A stretch of DNA of 11,644 nucleotides from an uncultured Clostridia bacterium (GCA_947626485.1 CANQSG010000055.1:1-11644), one strand, 5' to 3'; numbered from the stretch's first letter, positions 1-7,839 are shown. Numbers and translations: made by a program. The notes: generated by a model not told the origin, from the sequence alone.

Positions 1-3000
1 CCGCCGTCGGTATTCGTCGACGCGCCGGGCGCGTCGGGCGTCAGTTCTACGGCGTCGGGGTCGAGCAGGCTGGGCGGCGCGCCGTTGTCCACCGTCGTTT
101 CGGGTTCGGTGGCGGGGGCGTCGACCGCGCCGGTGTCGACGATGGGGGTGTCAACCGCGGGCGTGTCGGTCGTCGGGGTGTCGGGCGTTTGAGCCGCGGG
201 GGGTTCGGGCGACCACTTCGCGTAGAGCGTCATGTCGCTGTCGACGGTGTCTTTGTCGAAATCCCACAGCGTCGTGAGCGCGGCGTCGCGATACCAGCCG
301 TCGAAGACGTAGCCCTCGCGATAGGGGAAGCCGGGATCTGCCAGGAGCTCGTGCACCGTGACCGTCGCGTCGTCCACGTTGCTGCCGCCGTTCTCCTCAA
401 AGGAGACGGTGCAGTCGTGGAGCTGTTCGACCTGAACCGAGTCGATATAGAGCGATTGCAGGTCGTTGCGCTCGCGGCGGATCGCCGGCAGCGGATAATA
501 GGCGAAGTTTTCGGGCACGGTGACGTCGCAGACGAACATGCACCAGCCGTCGCGGTCGCCCTCGGGGGTATAGGTCATCTTGGTGAAGCCGTTTTCCGCC
601 AGCAGGTATTCCGCCGCCGGATTTTCGAGGCTGATGTTCAGGTTGACCGGCGCTTCATATGGGTCGATGCAGCGCGCCATCACCGTGAAGCGGTAGGTCT
701 GCCCCTTGTCGAGCATCATGACGTGATCGGCCCGGTTCGGATCGTAGAGGGCGATCTTCGCCTCGTTCCAGTAGATGCCGAGGTTGTTGAGCTGCAGGCA
801 GCTCGAGCCGTCGAGCGCGACGTCCGGCAAGTCGGTGCGATACAGCCATTCGTTCTGGGTGCAGCGCGACCAGCTCGTGATGAATTTCGCCTGCCGATAA
901 TAGTCGTACAGGTAATCGGACTGTTCAAAATTGAGGACGATCGGCTTCGAGAAATCGGACGGCGCCGAGTAGTCGCCGGCGTGGGTCTTCGCGTAGACCT
1001 TCGTGTCTTCTGCGGGGAATTTGTTGTCGAAGGGCTGGGTGAAGGCTTCGTCGAGATAGAGCCCGTCATAGATGTTGGTCGTGCCGTGGACGACGCGGGG
1101 GATGACGCAGGTCTCGCCCTTGACGCCGTAGATCGTCCGCATCAGGCTCGTGCCGAGGTAGACCGAAACGGCGCTGACGTCGTGGTTGACCTTGATCTCG
1201 ACGTTGTCGACGTTGACCCGTTCGTAAACGTGATCCTGCGGGTTGCCGCTGTCGTCGCGGCCGGTCATCGTCATGTAGACGTAGCCGGAGCGCTCGGCGA
1301 TGAAGGAGCAGGAATAGGTCTGGAAGTCGCTTTCGGTATCGAGCACCGAGAGGTTGTAGATCTCCTGCACCGTCGTGCTGTGGCCGAGGCCGGAATAGGG
1401 CGTTTTCTCCGAGATGATCGGGGTGATATAGGACATGCCCTTGCTCGCGGAGAAGGCGTAATCGAATTTGATCGTGTAGCGCTCGCCCTTGACGGCGACG
1501 AAGGGAGTGCCGTCGGCGTTGAGCAGGCGGACGGCCTGATAGGTGTTGGTGTCGTACCACCAGCTGAAATCGGGGTTCTCGAAGGTCAGCGCGCCGTCGT
1601 AGAGGGCGCTTCCGTCGCCGTTGCCGTAAATGCCGGCGTCCTTGACCCAGGCGGCGGTGCCGGTCATCGAGAGGTCGAGGTCGAACCGTTTGGATTCGTC
1701 CATCGTCTCGTACTGGTGCTCATAGGGCGAAACGCCGCCCGGATAGATGTCGGGGTCGAAGGAACCGGCGGTGAAGTCGGTGCCGGCCTCGGGCACGGGG
1801 ATCCACTTCGCATGGAGCACGAGCGCCTCGCCGTCGGCTTCGAAGCGGTCGCTGACCTTCGCAAGGCGGGTGCAATCTTCGTCGTAATACCAGCCGTCGA
1901 AGAGGTAACCTTCGCGGGTGGGCTCGGCGAAGCTGCGCAGCGGCTCGCCTTCATAGGCGCGCTGGGGCGCGGGCGCGGTGCCCTCCCCTGCGTCATAAAC
2001 CACGACCTCGCTGTCGCAAAGCTGGGTCACTTTCACGTCGTCGATATAGACGACCTGTCCGTCGTAGCTTTCGGAGGCGACCGAGAGGGCGAGGAAGCCG
2101 CTCGACGCCGCGCCGCCCTTTAAGACCGGGATCACGGCGGTGACCTTCTGCCACTTGCCCGCCGCCAGGTCGACCTTGCCGGAGGCTTCGATCTGGTGGT
2201 CCTTGTACATATCGTTGTACTTCGCTTCGCCGACGGTGTTGACGCTCCAGAAAAGATTCGTCTTTTCGTCGGGCGAATAGAGGTAGAATTCCACCTCATA
2301 CGCCGCGCCCTTCGTGATGACGACGGGCTGGGACTTGCCGCTCTGCTTGACGGAAAGGACGGTGTTGCCGGTCATGCGCGGGATGTTGGTGCGCATCGTC
2401 AGGCGCAGCGATTTGCTGCCGAGCAGGCCGGAGTGGTCGTAATCGCTCGAGACCTCGGTGCCGTAGCGGTCGCCGACGACGCCGGTATCCGTGCCGACGG
2501 CATAGTCCTCGTAATCCTGCACGCCGAGCTGCGTGTCCTTCACGATGGGCTGGACGGTGCGGATCGTGACTTCAATAACTTCCAGCGAGCCCTGGCCGGA
2601 GAAGAGGAGCTTCGGCATATGGACGTCGCCATACGGGAAGCGCTCGGCGGTGTAGGTCGTTTCATAGGTGAAGGTCTGCCCGTTGTCGGCCTTCGTGTGC
2701 TGTGCAAAGCCCTTGATGCGGGTGCGGGAGTGGAACTGGCCGTCGGCGCCGACGCCGATTTGCAGGCCGACGTTGTCGCCCGCGATCACCTCGAGGATCT
2801 TATACTTCACCGAAACGGTGTAGGTCTTGCCGAACTCGAGGGTGACATCGTTGCCGTCGCTGTCCTTGAAATAATAGCTCGGGAACCAGCTGTCGGCGTT
2901 GGTCGTGTCGGTCGTGTCGAGCTGACGCTCGTAGTTGTTGATGGTGAATTTCGCGTGCGACCCGATGATCTCGCGTTCGTAGACAGAGACCTTGCTGGTC

Positions 3001-6000
3001 GTCTGCATATAGGTGTCCTGCGAGAGGTCGACCTGAATGGGGGCGGGCGTCTTGGTGAGCTCCCACTTCGCATAGAGGTCGGTCAGGTCGGCGGCCGCCG
3101 TCTCGACCTCGTGGCCGATGTAGCTGTCGTAACGATACCAGCCGAGGAAGGTGTATTCGGGGCGCTCGGGCTCGAAGTCGATGGCGGAATCGATCGGGAA
3201 AATGCGCATTTCGTCGCCCATGCCGGTGTGCATGTTGACGGCGACCTTCCCCTCCTCGACGTTCCAGCGGGCATAGAGGGTCACGTCGTCCTCGACGGCC
3301 TCGACCTTGGAATCGGCGGAGAAGTTCGGGTCGGTGTACCAACCGCCGAAGGTGAAGCCCTCTGCGGCTTCCGGCTCGGCGGGCAGGCTGCCCTTCGCGA
3401 TAAAGGTATTGGATTCGACGCCGTTATTAAAGGTTTTCACGGCGGCGTAGCGGCTGATGTATTCCGCCGGGAGCTCTTTGAGGCGGATGCCGGTGATCTC
3501 GATCGTGCCGGCGCCGGAAACGGCGATACGCGGTGTGATCTGGTCGTCGACCGTCCAGACGTGGCAGAGGGTCTTGATCTCGCCCGGGGCGGTCGTCTCG
3601 TCGTTGCGCTGATAGATCTTCGGGAAGATCTGCGTGCCCGCCCAGTTGCGGAAGTTGTAGCCGATGCCGATCTGGACGCCGCGCAGCGCGTCGCGCGATT
3701 CGGTGACGCGGTAATTGACCTCGACGATGACGCGGCTGCCCTTTGTAAAGGTGTGCACGACCCCGTCCTGGATCAGGGTGAGGCTCGGCAGCCAGGTCTC
3801 GGTCGGGGTGTCAATCGTGCTCGCGAGCTGATACTCCCAGGCGCGGATGACCCAGTTGAGCACGCCGTCCTGATAGACCGGCGACTTCATTTCCGACGTC
3901 GTCGCGGCGCCGGTGTTCATATAGCCCTCCAGCAGCGTCGGGTCGGAAAGGTCGATTTCGGTTTCGGTGTAAGCGAGGCGGGTGTCGGCGTTCCATTTCG
4001 CGTAGACGGTGGTGTCCGCCTCGATGGATTCGACGGCGTCGCCGTCATACTGCTGGTTCAAATACCAGCCGGCGAAGGTGAAGCCGTCCTTAAACGGCGT
4101 AGAAAGCAGCTCGCCCTTGCGGACAAAGCCATGGGTCGTCACACCCGAATCGACGTAGGTCGCGACGGGGTAATCGTTGATTTTTGCCGCAGGGCATTCG
4201 TAAAGCGTGATCGAGGTGATCTCGATGTCGCCGCCGCCCGAAACGGCGATTTTCGGGGTGTTTTCACTCGTGACCGTCCAGACGTGGGAGAGCACCTGCG
4301 TCTCGCCCGCGGGGGTCGTCACGTTGTTCACCTGATAGGCGATCGGGAAGACCGCGTTGGCGGCGTAATTGCGATAGTTGACGGCGACGCCGACCTGCAC
4401 GCCGTGCGCCGTGTCGGTCACGCGGGTAACGCGGTAGCCGACCTCGACAATGACCTTGTCGCCCTCGGTAAAGGAGTGGGCTTCGCCGCCCTGCAGCAGG
4501 GTCAGGTTCGGGAACCAAGTGACCGACGCGGACGGGGTGGAGGTGTTGAGCTGACGCTCGTAATCCCGGACGACCCATTGCAGCGCGCCGTTTGCATAAG
4601 TCGGCGCGGTCGTCCCGGCTTCCTCGGCTTTGCTCGTGTTGGCAAAGCCGGTCAGCAGCGTTTCGTCGGACAGGTCGATCTGGGTGACGCGGATGTCGCC
4701 GATCGAAGAAGCCTGCCACTTGGCATAGAGGGTCTCGGACTGCGTGACGGTCTCGACCGGTTCGCCGGTGAAGGCCGAATCGCGATACCAGCCCGCGAAG
4801 GTCTCGTCCGCCGTCTCGGCGCGCGCAGGCGCCGGGATCGCGTCGCCCTCGGTCATGTAATCGGTGGTGGAAAGGCCGCCGTCCACCAGCGTGACGAGGT
4901 GGGCGTGGTTCTGGTTCGGCGTGACGCGGATTTCGTGGATCTTGACCGTCGCGGAGGAGCCGAAGGCGAGCCGGATCGCGCGATTGTCATCCCCTGCCGC
5001 GGTCTGATAGGAAACAGTCAGGGTGCGGACGGAGCCGGCGTTTTCGGGATAAAACTGCTGGAGGCCGAGCACCTTGCTGCCGTTGTTGACCGTCGTGCTC
5101 GCATAGCTGAAATTGCGGATAAATGCGATTTGGCCGGAGCCGTTCATGACCTCATAATCCACCGAGAAGGTGTAACTCTCGTTGGGCTTGAGCATCAGGT
5201 ATTCGCCGTCGGAATTGCGCAGCGTCAGCAGGGCGCCGAGCCAGTTCTGCTGATTGTCGTTGAGCGCGACGTTTGAGGCGCCCAAAAAGGAGAGCGTCAA
5301 CGGAGAACCGTTCGGTTCGGACGGCGCATCGAAGCTCGTGATGTTGTTGCTGCCCGCGTTGATCTGCTCGGTTTGCGAGAGGTCGAGCGTGTTGGAAACC
5401 GCCTTGACGGTGACGGAGCGAATGCGGAAGGAGCCGACGCCGCCGAAGGCGACGCGCAGCGCGTACCCTTCCTTGCCGATGCCGGAGGTGTGCACCGACA
5501 GCGTATATGTGCCGGTCGCAGTGGGGCGCGCGGCCGCGAGAATACGCTCGTTGTTGTCCCCTTCCGGGTGGCCGACGCTGGCGTTATAGCACAGCGCGAT
5601 CTGCGGATAAAACGCGACGTTCGGCGTGCCGATTTCCGTCAACTCATACGTCACGTTGATGGAATAATCGAGGTTATCTTTCAGAATGATATATTCGTTC
5701 TGCGTGTTTTTCAGACCGATCATCAGACTGCCGAACCAACACGTATGATCCTCCGGCCAGGGGTCGGTGCCGCCCGGGGTCTGGAAGAAGAACGTGGACA
5801 GCCAGGACGTGACCGACACGTCATAGCTCCCGTCGCCCGCGACGTTCGGGGTGTAGGTCATGGTGCCCTTATCCGTGTTGCTCGGATTCAGCTGCACGCT
5901 TTTTGTCAGGTCGACCTGGAGATCGTCGACCGGCGCTTTGGCGAATGTCGGAATACCCGCCGCGGTCAGCGTGGAGAGCAGCAGGGCAAACGCCAGAAAG

Positions 6001-6020
6001 CAGGATAATAATTTTCGCAC
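1..6020 (-). CDS. Giant secreted modular surface protein with InlB repeats and beta-sandwich modules (3' end beyond window)
   Basis: This frame stays open for 2006 codons from a GTG start to the left edge, so the C-terminus is missing. The GTG is the only plausible start: an in-frame TAA lies 13 codons upstream, no other start codon intervenes, and AAGGTG sits just before it. The protein begins MRKLLSCFLAFALLLSTLTA, a signal peptide with probable cleavage near residues 25-29. Beta-sandwich-like segments (roughly residues 30-370 as two, then 440-610, 680-855, 990-1155, 1160-1335, 1410-1610, 1685-1865) resemble carbohydrate-binding modules of the CBM4/9 type; the one at 1160-1335 is clearest, ending YIDDVKV. 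Between them are seven InlB/Listeria-Bacteroides repeats with F.GWY...LYAKW signatures. Residues 1937-2006 are a Pro/Thr/Asp/Ala-rich stalk, typical just before a wall or membrane anchor. No catalytic domain is recognised. A role in adhesion or glycan binding at the cell surface is inferred. It follows the lipoprotein gene by 120 bases and is probably co-transcribed with it. Confidence 0.9.
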   Translation of the reverse strand, partial: MRKLLSCFLAFALLLSTLTAAGIPTFAKAPVDDLQVDLTKSVQLNPSNTDKGTMTYTPNVAGDGSYDVSVTSWLSTFFFQTPGGTDPWPEDHTCWFGSLMIGLKNTQNEYIILKDNLDYSINVTYELTEIGTPNVAFYPQIALCYNASVGHPEGDNNERILAAARPTATGTYTLSVHTSGIGKEGYALRVAFGGVGSFRIRSVTVKAVSNTLDLSQTEQINAGSNNITSFDAPSEPNGSPLTLSFLGASNVALNDNQQNWLGALLTLRNSDGEYLMLKPNESYTFSVDYEVMNGSGQIAFIRNFSYASTTVNNGSKVLGLQQFYPENAGSVRTLTVSYQTAAGDDNRAIRLAFGSSATVKIHEIRVTPNQNHAHLVTLVDGGLSTTDYMTEGDAIPAPARAETADETFAGWYRDSAFTGEPVETVTQSETLYAKWQASSIGDIRVTQIDLSDETLLTGFANTSKAEEAGTTAPTYANGALQWVVRDYERQLNTSTPSASVTWFPNLTLLQGGEAHSFTEGDKVIVEVGYRVTRVTDTAHGVQVGVAVNYRNYAANAVFPIAYQVNNVTTPAGETQVLSHVWTVTSENTPKIAVSGGGDIEITSITLYECPAAKINDYPVATYVDSGVTTHGFVRKGELLSTPFKDGFTFAGWYLNQQYDGDAVESIEADTTVYAKWNADTRLAYTETEIDLSDPTLLEGYMNTGAATTSEMKSPVYQDGVLNWVIRAWEYQLASTIDTPTETWLPSLTLIQDGVVHTFTKGSRVIVEVNYRVTESRDALRGVQIGIGYNFRNWAGTQIFPKIYQRNDETTAPGEIKTLCHVWTVDDQITPRIAVSGAGTIEITGIRLKELPAEYISRYAAVKTFNNGVESNTFIAKGSLPAEPEAAEGFTFGGWYTDPNFSADSKVEAVEDDVTLYARWNVEEGKVAVNMHTGMGDEMRIFPIDSAIDFEPERPEYTFLGWYRYDSYIGHEVETAAADLTDLYAKWELTKTPAPIQVDLSQDTYMQTTSKVSVYEREIIGSHAKFTINNYERQLDTTDTTNADSWFPSYYFKDSDGNDVTLEFGKTYTVSVKYKILEVIAGDNVGLQIGVGADGQFHSRTRIKGFAQHTKADNGQTFTYETTYTAERFPYGDVHMPKLLFSGQGSLEVIEVTIRTVQPIVKDTQLGVQDYEDYAVGTDTGVVGDRYGTEVSSDYDHSGLLGSKSLRLTMRTNIPRMTGNTVLSVKQSGKSQPVVITKGAAYEVEFYLYSPDEKTNLFWSVNTVGEAKYNDMYKDHQIEASGKVDLAAGKWQKVTAVIPVLKGGAASSGFLALSVASESYDGQVVYIDDVKVTQLCDSEVVVYDAGEGTAPAPQRAYEGEPLRSFAEPTREGYLFDGWYYDEDCTRLAKVSDRFEADGEALVLHAKWIPVPEAGTDFTAGSFDPDIYPGGVSPYEHQYETMDESKRFDLDLSMTGTAAWVKDAGIYGNGDGSALYDGALTFENPDFSWWYDTNTYQAVRLLNADGTPFVAVKGERYTIKFDYAFSASKGMSYITPIISEKTPYSGLGHSTTVQEIYNLSVLDTESDFQTYSCSFIAERSGYVYMTMTGRDDSGNPQDHVYERVNVDNVEIKVNHDVSAVSVYLGTSLMRTIYGVKGETCVIPRVVHGTTNIYDGLYLDEAFTQPFDNKFPAEDTKVYAKTHAGDYSAPSDFSKPIVLNFEQSDYLYDYYRQAKFITSWSRCTQNEWLYRTDLPDVALDGSSCLQLNNLGIYWNEAKIALYDPNRADHVMMLDKGQTYRFTVMARCIDPYEAPVNLNISLENPAAEYLLAENGFTKMTYTPEGDRDGWCMFVCDVTVPENFAYYPLPAIRRERNDLQSLYIDSVQVEQLHDCTVSFEENGGSNVDDATVTVHELLADPGFPYREGYVFDGWYRDAALTTLWDFDKDTVDSDMTLYAKWSPEPPAAQTPDTPTTDTPAVDTPIVDTGAVDAPATEPETTVDNGAPPSLLDPDAVELTPDAPGASTNTDG
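213..413 (-). repeat. InlB-type repeat 7 of the giant protein
   Basis: Residues about 1870-1936. It starts CTVSFEENGG, has the core FDGWYRD and ends TLYAKW. It is the last repeat before the Pro/Thr/Asp-rich stalk. Confidence 0.85.
980..1170 (-). repeat. Degenerate InlB-type repeat 6 of the giant protein
   Basis: Residues about 1617-1680. It has the same length and layout as the others, but the core GWY reads YDGLYLD and the closing YAKW reads VYAKTH, so both conserved tryptophans are lost. It starts VSVYLGTS. It is called by its position in the alternating layout and the remaining pattern. Confidence 0.65.
1803..2007 (-). repeat. InlB-type repeat 5 of the giant protein
   Basis: Residues about 1338-1406. 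It starts VVVYDAGEGT, has the core FDGWYYD and ends VLHAKW. It follows the module most like a CBM4/9 domain. Confidence 0.85.
3063..3248 (-). repeat. InlB-type repeat 4 of the giant protein
   Basis: Residues about 925-986. The core is FLGWYRY and the end DLYAKW. This is the only place where two InlB repeats are back to back without a sandwich module between them. The first strand starts KVAVNMHTG. Confidence 0.8.
3264..3449 (-). repeat. InlB-type repeat 3 of the giant protein
   Basis: Residues about 858-919. It starts YAAVKTFNNG, has the core FGGWYTD and ends TLYARW. It closes the second copy of the duplicated unit and is followed almost directly by repeat 4. Confidence 0.85.
3993..4172 (-). 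repeat. InlB-type repeat 2 of the giant protein
   Basis: Residues about 617-676. It starts YPVATYVDSG, has the core FAGWYLN and ends TVYAKW. It closes the first copy of a duplicated sandwich-plus-InlB unit. Confidence 0.85.
4716..4902 (-). repeat. InlB-type repeat 1 of the giant protein
   Basis: Residues about 373-435. It starts HLVTLVDGG, has the core FAGWYRD and ends TLYAKW, which is the Listeria-Bacteroides (Flg_new/InlB B-repeat) pattern. It follows the first two beta-sandwich segments. Confidence 0.85.
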
Positions 6021-6064
6021 AGTTACACCTTCATTCCTTTTGGCAAAAGTGGAGTTTCTTTATC

Positions 6065-6107
6065 ACGGGCAGCGTCTGCGCGTGCAAAGGACGCAGACGC
6101 CGCCCGT
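6065..6107 (-). other. Intergenic stem-loop between lipoprotein and giant surface protein genes
   Basis: Bases 6065-6080 and 6092-6107 form a 16-bp stem around an 11-base loop. The one mismatch on the plus strand (A6071 against C6101) becomes a G-U pair in the minus-strand transcript, so the RNA stem is continuous there. It begins 33 bases after the lipoprotein stop and ends 44 bases before the GTG of the giant gene. On the minus strand no T-run follows it; the T-rich flank (TTTGTTTT) is on the plus-strand side, where no gene ends. It is better read as a transcript-stabilising, processing or partial-termination element than as a full terminator. The leader between stem and GTG carries the ribosome binding site. 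Confidence 0.75.
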
Positions 6108-6140
6108 TTGTTTTGAACGAAAAGCGGAAGTTTTTCGCGT

Positions 6141-7646
6141 TTATTTATAGGACGCGAGTCTCTTGTTCGCTTCCTCCACCGCACTGCGGAAGATGTTCAT
6201 CTTGCCCTGGAAGGCGACGCCGATCTGCTCGGGCGGCTCGCGGCGGATTTCCACAAGCTCTTCCGAATGGTCCCAGTTCAGGTTCAGCAGCGCCAGCGGG
6301 CCGGAGATCAGCTGCAGGCAGCCGAGGGTCTTCTTCTGATAGTTGGGCACAACTTCCTCACAATAGAACTTCTGCATTTCCTTGTTGCCGAAGATGTTGG
6401 TGACGGCGTTGCAGTTGTCGACGTCGAGGAGGTAACGCATGAAGTAGTAGGCGCCCTCGGGGTTCTTGGCGCCCTTCGCGAGGCCGTAGGCGCGGACGGG
6501 GGTGCTGTAATAGTTGCAGGGCTTGCCGTCGAGGCTGTCGGGCATCCGCACGACGCCGTAATCGCTGGCGGACATCTCTTTTAAGAAGCCGTTGCGCTTG
6601 AGGGCGTAGGGGTCGGTCGTCAGCATGCCGATGTTGCCCGCGGGATACTGCGCGATGAGGTAGTTGCCGCAGAGACCTTCGGCGCGGCATTCGGCGTAAT
6701 AGCGCAGGGCTCTCTCGATGGGGGAGAAATCGTCGACGAGCTTGACCTGGCTGGTGTTGGGATCGTACTTAAAGAAGACCGGTCCGAGCGTCTCCGCCAT
6801 GTGGTAGGGCTCGAAGACGCCGCCGTAATAGCCGATCTTTTTCGCGTCGCGCATGCACTGCTTGAAGGTTTCCCACGTCCAGTTGTTCTGCGCGATGTAG
6901 TCGACCGGGGAGGTCAGGCCGTTGTCGTCATAGATGCGCTTGTTGTAAACGACGATGGGCGGGATGATCCAGGGGGAATAATAGGAGTTGACAAAATAAT
7001 TCTTGCCGTTGAACCGCGTGGCTGCGGTCACACGGGGATCCCAGAAGCCGTCGTTGATGTTGAAGATCGAGGGCAGCGGCTGCGCGACGCTGTAGACCTG
7101 CGGAATCCAACCGTTGTTGATGATGATGTCGGGTCCCTGCCCCGCGGCGATCTGCTGCGCGATGTCGGATTCATAGGTGAGCTGCACGGCGTGCTGCCAC
7201 TTGACGTTGATGCCGGTCTGCTTGGTGAATTCCTTGCCGACCTTGACGTACTCGTCGCCGCCTTCATCGCCCCAGTTGGCGAAGGCGACGGTGGTGCCCT
7301 TCAGCTTTTTCGGGATGTTCTTGAAGACGTCGGCACGCGACTGCGCCGAGACGCCGCCGCCGAAGGTCGTGCCGCCGCCGGTGCCGGTGCCCGCACCCGC
7401 GCCGGTTCCGGCGCCCGTGCCTGCGCCGGCGCCCGTACCCGCGCCGGTGCCCGTGCCCGTGCCGCCGTCGCTGCCGGTGCCGACGGTGCCGTCAAAGGCG
7501 ATGTCGCCGCCGAGGTCGTCGAGCGCGTCCCCGCTGCCGGCTTCCTCGCTGTTGTCGGCGGTTTCCCCGCCGCCGCAGCCTACCATCGAGAAGCAGAGCA
7601 GCGCCGCGAGCAGGAGCGCCAAAAGTCGAAATGCGGATGTTTTCAT
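6141..7646 (-). CDS. Family-1 extracellular solute-binding lipoprotein (probable sugar binding)
   Basis: The 501-residue protein starts MKTSAFRLLALLLAALLCFS and has a lipobox ending MVGC with the lipidated Cys at 24, so it should be anchored to the outer face of the membrane. Residues 25-60 are acidic and flexible, and 62-90 are a strict Gly-Thr/Gly-Ala tether. The binding domain (about 118-501) shows usual SBP_bac_1 features: VAFANWGDEG near 120-130, GPDIIIN at 171-177, VVYNKRIYDDNGL at 232-244 followed by the TW of the hinge region, and GAYYFMRYLLD near 398-408. Aromatic-rich stretches (WDPR, SYYSPW, NWTW) fit a sugar or oligosaccharide ligand, which cannot be named. GAAAGG/AGGG lies 8 or more bases before the ATG. 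No permease or ATPase is adjacent. It heads the transcript that probably continues into the giant surface protein gene. Confidence 0.9.
   Translation of the reverse strand: MKTSAFRLLALLLAALLCFSMVGCGGGETADNSEEAGSGDALDDLGGDIAFDGTVGTGSDGGTGTGTGAGTGAGAGTGAGTGAGAGTGTGGGTTFGGGVSAQSRADVFKNIPKKLKGTTVAFANWGDEGGDEYVKVGKEFTKQTGINVKWQHAVQLTYESDIAQQIAAGQGPDIIINNGWIPQVYSVAQPLPSIFNINDGFWDPRVTAATRFNGKNYFVNSYYSPWIIPPIVVYNKRIYDDNGLTSPVDYIAQNNWTWETFKQCMRDAKKIGYYGGVFEPYHMAETLGPVFFKYDPNTSQVKLVDDFSPIERALRYYAECRAEGLCGNYLIAQYPAGNIGMLTTDPYALKRNGFLKEMSASDYGVVRMPDSLDGKPCNYYSTPVRAYGLAKGAKNPEGAYYFMRYLLDVDNCNAVTNIFGNKEMQKFYCEEVVPNYQKKTLGCLQLISGPLALLNLNWDHSEELVEIRREPPEQIGVAFQGKMNIFRSAVEEANKRLASYK
7377..7463 (-). repeat. 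Hexanucleotide-repeat tract coding a Gly-Thr/Ala tether
   Basis: About fourteen degenerate 6-base units of the form GGNRCN encode alternating Gly-Thr and Gly-Ala at residues 62-90 of the lipoprotein. Unit changes keep the reading frame (two residues per unit), so the tether could change length by slippage without breaking the gene. Confidence 0.85.
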
Positions 7647-7800
7647 GTTTCGATCCCTTTCCTTTCTGCGTAAACGTCGGGCTCGGACGGGAACCGCTCC
7701 CGCGCCGGTGGGGCGCGAACCGGGGTTTCTCGGGCTTTGCCGCCGTGTTTCGGCAAAGCAAACAAGAGATTTCGGATTTTTCGCGCCATTTCTGCCCTAT
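7647..7800 (-). other. Structured 5' leader of the lipoprotein transcript
   Basis: About 150 bases separate the predicted start of transcription from the ATG. A 9-bp perfect hairpin (7734-7742 with 7751-7759, 8-base loop) and a 6-bp all-GC hairpin (7701-7706 with 7712-7717, 5-base loop) lie in it. No T-run follows either, and no known riboswitch class is recognised. The stretch is too GC-rich and unconstrained in frame to be a gene. Regulation by the leader is possible but unproven. Confidence 0.4.
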
Positions 7801-7804
7801 CCGT

Positions 7805-7839
7805 AGTATAATTATAATCGTTCTCGCCCGCAAACGCAA
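7805..7839 (-). promoter_or_regulatory. Sigma-A type promoter for the lipoprotein/surface-protein unit
   Basis: On the minus strand TTGCGT (7834-7839) and a perfect TATAAT (7811-7816) are 17 bases apart. A second overlapping pair, TTGCGG and TATACT (7805-7810), has the same spacing shifted by six bases. An A/T-rich stretch just upstream (about 7846-7876) could act as an UP element. The surroundings are otherwise GC-rich, which makes this AT island stand out. Confidence 0.75.

Larger units (their letters stand above)
3264..4690 (-). repeat. Tandem duplication of a sandwich-plus-InlB unit
   Basis: Two neighbouring units of about 700 bases (3993-4690 and 3264-3960) encode parallel proteins. Both open IDLSD.TLL, then share LNWVIR/LQWVVR, W.P.LTL.Q.G, HTFT/HSFT, VIVEV.YRVT, GVQ.G, NYR/NFRN, CHVWTV/SHVWTV and IAVSG.G.IEIT.I, and each ends in an InlB repeat. 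The module at about 990-1155 shares NYERQLDTT and a W.PS stretch with them but is more diverged. The similarity was read by eye from the translation; identity was not computed. Confidence 0.8.

Noticed and set aside
189..2123. 644-codon open frame on the plus strand
   Set aside because: It is antisense to the giant surface protein gene. The translation is rich in Val, Asp, Arg and Gly without any family pattern, and the minus frame shows clear domains. Long open antisense frames arise from G/C-ending codons in GC-rich genes.
3063..4902. Repeats considered as a CRISPR array or mobile element
   Set aside because: The periodicity is protein-coding, with unequal spacing and in-frame motifs. No short identical repeats, spacers, terminal inverted repeats or transposase are present.
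2196..5276. 1026-codon open frame on the plus strand
   Set aside because: It is antisense to the repeat-bearing part of the giant gene. Its apparent internal repeats mirror the modules of the true protein, and it has no convincing domain or ribosome binding site.
6049..6090. Possible promoter for the giant gene (TTGCAC with GATAAA, 17-base spacing)
   Set aside because: Both boxes are weak and the -35 and spacer fall inside the intergenic hairpin, so the match is likely chance. Read-through from the lipoprotein promoter is the simpler explanation.
6801..7673. Plus-strand frame of 290 codons over the lipoprotein gene
   Set aside because: Antisense shadow of the solute-binding protein. Its Ala/Gly/Arg-rich stretch is the reverse complement of the hexanucleotide tether.
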